The notes beneath the pieces are model-generated. The model searched no databases, had not been told where the DNA came from, and was given only the letters and a program-made list of their open reading frames with translations. Shown here piece after piece: positions 60,538 to 64,000 of a stretch of 64,000 nt of DNA. The translations under genes were made by a program, and so were the position numbers. The stretch is from Geothermobacter hydrogeniphilus (GTDB lineage: Bacteria; Desulfobacterota; Desulfuromonadia; Desulfuromonadales; Geothermobacteraceae): contig NZ_NAAD01000005.1 in NCBI RefSeq assembly GCF_002093115.1, forward strand, positions 91,942 to 155,941, given 5' to 3'. How positions within the stretch are numbered: position 1 is the stretch's first letter; every line of letters starts with the position of its first letter.

Positions 60538-62357
60538 GATGTTTCCTCCCTGACGATCGCGTCGACCGGGCAGACCGGGATGCAGGTGCCGCAGCCGATG
60601 CAGCGGTCCGGGTTGATCCGGGCGATATTCTGTTCACTGTCCATCGACAATGCCGGGCACTCAAAGGCGTCGACGCACCGACGGCAGCCCACGCAGCTTT
60701 CTATGACGCTCACCTGCCAGCTCGGCTGGGCCTTGCGGACCGCGGGATCCATGATGCAGCCATGCCGCGAGATCAGCACCGCTACGCCGCCCTGCTCACC
60801 GCGGATGTAGTTGTCGGCCTGCCTGAGCAGCTTCTCGAAGCGTGGTTTGTCGTAGGGATCGCAGATTTCCAGGAAGTCGACCCCGCTGGCCCTGACCAGG
60901 GGCTCGATGGCCACCGCCCGGGTCTTTCGGCCGTCCGCGGCGAGTCCCAGGTGCGGCACCGGCTGACCGCCGGTCATGGCGGTGGTGGCGTTGTCGAGAA
61001 TCACGACGATGATACGCGCCTGCTGGATCACCGCGTTGATCAATGCCGGGATGCCGGCATGAAAGAAGGTCGAGTCGCCGATGGTGACGACAATGGTCGG
61101 GAACTCACCGTCCTGGGCATAGGCCTGGTAAAAGCCGACCCCCTGGCTGATGCAGGCCCCCATGCAGTGAACGGTATCGACCGCGCCGAGATTCAGGCCC
61201 AGTGTATAGCAGCCGATATCCGACGGGAAAATGCCCTTGGGGAAACACTGCCTGATGCTGTAGAACGCGGCGCGATGCGGACATCCGGGGCAGAGCGAGG
61301 GGCGCTGACCACGTTTTTGCACCGGCAGTTCCGGCGGCGCGGGCAGGTCGAGAAACGCAGCCAGAACCCGGTGAATGATGTCCGGGGCCAGCTCCCCCTC
61401 GCGCGGAACGGCGCCGTCCTGCTTGCCGACCGTGCCGGGGTGGGCGAGTTGCAGCTCGATGACCGGGTAGGTTTCTTCCAGCACCAGCACCCGACTGTAG
61501 TCCTGCCGCAACCGGGCGCTGAACTCGGGATTGAGCGGGTAGGGCATCAGCACCTGGAAAAGGTCAACCCGGCCGCTCAAGCCCAGTTCGTCGAGCAGGT
61601 CGACCAGGTGAGCGCAGGCGATCCCCGAAGCGACCAGGGCGACGCGTGGCCGGCTGCCGTCCCCTTTCGTCAGGCGTGGCTGCAGCCCCGGCTCGCGGGC
61701 GATTTCCTCCAGCCCGGCGTTGAGCCTGCGGTGCAGCGGCGGGAGAAAGGCCGGGGTTGCCGCCCAGCGGGTCGGATCTTTCTCGAAGTTGGCGCCGCGT
61801 TCCAGTTTGAGCGGCTTCTGCCGCTCAACATTCTGGCGTGAATGGCAGATGCGGGTGGTCGGCCGCAGCACCAGGTTCATTTCATACTTTTCCGACAGCT
61901 CAAAGGCCAGCGGTACCAGTTCTTTTGCCTCAGCCGGACTGGCGGGGTCGAGGACCGGGACCCGGGCCTGCAGACAGAACAGGCGGGTATCTTGTTCATT
62001 CTGCGAACTGTGCGGTCCGGGGTCGTCGGCGACGATGGTCAGCATCCCGCCCTTGACGCCCAGGTAGGCGGTACGCATGAAGGGGTCGGCGGCGACGTTG
62101 AGGCCGACCTGCTTCATCACCGCGACTGAACGCTTGCCGGTATAGCTGGCAGCCAGGGCGACCTCAAAGGCAATCTTTTCGTTTACCGACCACTCGATGT
62201 GCAACGGCTCTTCTGCCTGTTCCCGGTGGTCGATGACTGCCTGCAGGATTTCTGTCGACGGAGTGCCGGGATAGGCGGCGGCGATCTGGCAACCGGCTTC
62301 GATCAGCCCCCGGCCGATGGCTTCGTTGCCCATCAGCAGTTCGATCTGTTGTTTCAT
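60534..62357 (-). CDS. iorA: Indolepyruvate:ferredoxin oxidoreductase, alpha subunit
   Basis: The 607-residue subunit has the N-terminal pyrimidine domain (LLMGNEAIGRGLIEAGCQIAAAYPGTPSTEI), the thiamine-diphosphate domain (MGACISQGVGFYQAY, VTIGDSTFFHAGIPALINAV, ILDNATTAMTGGQP) and a C-terminal double [4Fe-4S] ferredoxin domain (CVGCRRCVDAFECPAL, CIGCGTCIPVCPVDAI). It oxidises indole-, phenyl- and hydroxyphenyl-pyruvate made by transamination of aromatic amino acids. Six bases separate it from livH. Confidence 0.96.
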   Translation of the reverse strand: MKQQIELLMGNEAIGRGLIEAGCQIAAAYPGTPSTEILQAVIDHREQAEEPLHIEWSVNEKIAFEVALAASYTGKRSVAVMKQVGLNVAADPFMRTAYLGVKGGMLTIVADDPGPHSSQNEQDTRLFCLQARVPVLDPASPAEAKELVPLAFELSEKYEMNLVLRPTTRICHSRQNVERQKPLKLERGANFEKDPTRWAATPAFLPPLHRRLNAGLEEIAREPGLQPRLTKGDGSRPRVALVASGIACAHLVDLLDELGLSGRVDLFQVLMPYPLNPEFSARLRQDYSRVLVLEETYPVIELQLAHPGTVGKQDGAVPREGELAPDIIHRVLAAFLDLPAPPELPVQKRGQRPSLCPGCPHRAAFYSIRQCFPKGIFPSDIGCYTLGLNLGAVDTVHCMGACISQGVGFYQAYAQDGEFPTIVVTIGDSTFFHAGIPALINAVIQQARIIVVILDNATTAMTGGQPVPHLGLAADGRKTRAVAIEPLVRASGVDFLEICDPYDKPRFEKLLRQADNYIRGEQGGVAVLISRHGCIMDPAVRKAQPSWQVSVIESCVGCRRCVDAFECPALSMDSEQNIARINPDRCIGCGTCIPVCPVDAIVREETS

Positions 62358-62363
62358 TTTCGG

Positions 62364-63233
62364 TTATGACCTCCCCAACAGCCCTTTCGGGCGGATAAAC
62401 AGCACCAGCAGCAGCACGACGAAGGCCACCACGTCCTTGTAGGCGCTCGACAGGTAGCCGGCTGACAGCGATTCCAGCAGCCCGAGGCCGACGCCGCCGA
62501 GAATGGCCCCGGGAAAGGAGCCGAATCCGCCGAGGATGGCGGCGGCGAACCCCTTCAATCCGAGCAGCACCCCGACATCATAGCTGAGGGTGGTGATCGG
62601 CGTGACCAGCACGCCGGCCAGACCGCCGAGGGCGCCGGCTACTGCGTAACTGGTCATCCTGACCCGCCCCGGCGGGATGCCGACCACCGCGGCGGCGGTC
62701 GGGTTGCTGGCGACGGCGCGCATCGACAGCCCCAGCGAGGTGCGGTAAAAAAACCAGGTCAGCAGGCCGATGGCGACACAGGTCAGCAGCAGCAGCCACA
62801 GGGCCTGGGGAAGAACCGTTGCTCCGAGGATGCTGATCGGTTCATCCGGGGTCAATGGCGGCAGGGCCATGCGGTTTTTGCCCCAGATCAGTTTCATCAG
62901 GCCGCGCAGGATAATCGACAGGCCGACGGTCAGGAAAATCAGCACCAGGTGATGGTCGGAGCGTGAAGGGCGCAGGCCGATCCGTTCGACCAGCATCGCC
63001 ACCAGGGCCACCCCGGACACCGCCAGCAGCAGACCCGGCACCATCGGCAGTCCGGCGGTAAACAGGGCTGAGAACATCAGCATGCCGCCCAGCGAAACGA
63101 AATCGACCTGGACGAAATTGACAATCCCCATGGTGTTGCTGACAACACAGAATCCCAGCGCGATCAGGGCGTAGACCGCCCCGCTGGTGAGTCCGGAGAA
63201 GATGAATTGCAGCAGGTCCTGGGTGGTGTGCAC
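62364..63233 (-). CDS. livH: Branched-chain-type ABC transporter permease
   Basis: The 289-residue permease has about eight membrane helices and LivH motifs: FSGLTSGAVYALIALGFCVV, MGIVNFVQVDFVSLGGM, MRAVASNPTAAAVVGI and LKGFAAAILGGFGSFPGAILGG. I place the start at GTG 63233, nine bases after GGGAG, which matches the normal N-terminus; the frame is open to GTG 63284. It is the first gene of the leftward operon. Confidence 0.92.
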   Translation of the reverse strand: MHTTQDLLQFIFSGLTSGAVYALIALGFCVVSNTMGIVNFVQVDFVSLGGMLMFSALFTAGLPMVPGLLLAVSGVALVAMLVERIGLRPSRSDHHLVLIFLTVGLSIILRGLMKLIWGKNRMALPPLTPDEPISILGATVLPQALWLLLLTCVAIGLLTWFFYRTSLGLSMRAVASNPTAAAVVGIPPGRVRMTSYAVAGALGGLAGVLVTPITTLSYDVGVLLGLKGFAAAILGGFGSFPGAILGGVGLGLLESLSAGYLSSAYKDVVAFVVLLLVLFIRPKGLLGRS

Positions 63234-63404
63234 GGAGATTTTCTCCCGGTCCTGAATCCATGACTGTGCGCTGACCACCGACACGGGGCGTACAGATTCA
63301 GGCCTGTGAAAAAGACAGGGTAGGGTACACGGATTGGAAGGTCAAGAAAACATCCGGGAGTCTGTTGACTATCCGGGTTGTCGCGGGAGCCTTCAGCTGG
63401 TCAA

Positions 63405-63767
63405 TCAATGGACCGCTTCGACCGCCCGCTGTTTTTCAACCTGCTGCCAGCCCTTGGCCCGCATGCAGACGCGGAAGGCGCTTCGGGCGGCCCTGACATA
63501 GCCCGGATAGTCGTAGTAGCCGTAGCCGAAGCTGTGGCGGTAGGCAAAGGGGTAGCCGTAGTAGTAGGATCGGTTGTAGTATCTGCCGTAATAGGGTGGA
63601 TAATCGACGCTGCGCCAGGTCTCGTCCTGGACGATCTCGTCGCAGGTTTTCTCGGCCTGCAGGCGTTCCTTATCCCCCAGCCCTGACGGATGCTGCCAGG
63701 TCAGGTAACTGCCCCCGGAACAGGCCGTAAGCAGCAATGCCAGTAACAACGGAGTGAGGCTTTTCAT
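63405..63767 (-). CDS. Tyrosine-rich small lipoprotein
   Basis: The 120-residue product has a lipobox (LLALLLTAC) and a tyrosine/glycine-rich middle (YYGRYYNRSYYYGYPFAYRH), then a basic helix with one Cys (FRVCMRAKGWQ). GGAGG precedes the ATG. Family and function unknown; it is transcribed towards the liv-ior operon but separated by 170 bases. Confidence 0.75.
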   Translation of the reverse strand: MKSLTPLLLALLLTACSGGSYLTWQHPSGLGDKERLQAEKTCDEIVQDETWRSVDYPPYYGRYYNRSYYYGYPFAYRHSFGYGYYDYPGYVRAARSAFRVCMRAKGWQQVEKQRAVEAVH

Positions 63768-64000
63768 TGCAGTACCTCCACGGATGAATCAGGAGCCGAT
63801 ATTTCGTCCGGCTTTCGTTCGTTTCCATTGTACCGCGGATGGTGATGTGGTGCTGTGACAGTGTCCTGAATCAGTGGGTCCCTTGTTGGCGGACAGCACA
63901 AGTCATTGATCTGCCTGAGCTTCCCAAAAATCACCAGCGAACCTATGGGTGCGCTTCAGATTTTTGAAAATCTCATTCAGACCAAGCACTTGCACTCTCC
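63768..64000. other. Right-end stretch without a visible gene
   Basis: No open frame with a ribosome-binding site and no strong hairpin with T-run. It probably includes the promoter of the leftward lipoprotein gene. Confidence 0.4.

Overview
The window looks like a chromosomal segment of a GC-rich Desulfuromonadales-type (Geobacter/Pelobacter/Desulfuromonas relative) anaerobe. I infer this from the gene families and their order: adenosylcobalamin-dependent ribonucleotide reductase, a GeoRSP-type radical SAM/SPASM/PqqD cluster, panB-panC-panP, a large NAD-glutamate dehydrogenase, indolepyruvate:ferredoxin oxidoreductase, formate-tetrahydrofolate ligase, and a tmRNA tag (ADTDVRYALAA) of the type I recall from this order. 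No species can be named from sequence alone.

Layout. 1-5.7 kb: start of a LysE-family exporter, nrdJ with tandem NrdR-like boxes, a GAF-GGDEF diguanylate cyclase and a sigma-54 response regulator. 5.8-14.7 kb: one rightward cluster with a periplasmic half (small exported protein, two beta-helix proteins, PhnD-like lipoprotein, anchored TPR-like protein) and a half centred on radical SAM proteins (YedE-type putative selenium transporter, PqqD-like protein, radical SAM/SPASM protein, SPASM-only protein, NifS-like enzyme, small lipoprotein). 14.7-31.5 kb: core genes (PIN-PhoH, tsaD, DUF2062, rsmA, parvulin, NAD-GDH, flavin reductase-like, panB-panC-panP, amidohydrolase, rseC, smpB) ending in ssrA (tmRNA), with 7-bp tandem repeat arrays around panB.

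32-54 kb is an accessory zone. A 5.4-kb element is integrated at the 3' end of ssrA, with 20-bp att repeats, a tyrosine integrase, a serine recombinase with a candidate res site, repeated stem-loops and a HEPN-domain protein. It is followed by a broken zeta toxin, two Fic proteins, an AT-rich Dcm/Vsr/MvaI-type restriction-modification island that truncates an ORF6N gene, a Phd-ParE toxin-antitoxin pair flanked by short repeats, and a 1-kb AT-rich insert with a two-helix membrane protein that replaced parts of two genes. Core genes (fhs, an AI-2E-type transporter, hydrolase, cytochrome) lie between these modules.

54-63.8 kb: a DUF1460 amidase-like gene, then a leftward operon livH-iorA-iorB-livM-livG-(livF::paaK)-livK. 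It interleaves a branched-chain-type ABC importer with enzymes that make aryl-acetyl-CoA, suggesting uptake and oxidation of aromatic amino acids or aryl acids. One ORF fuses the LivF ATPase to a phenylacetate-CoA ligase-type enzyme.

The most interesting material: the GeoRSP/selenium-type cluster, the ssrA element (which seems to bring its own replacement tmRNA terminator), the HEPN and two-helix membrane proteins as possible defence genes, the perfect palindrome ahead of the methyltransferase, the LivF-PaaK fusion, and several uncatalogued repeat families.
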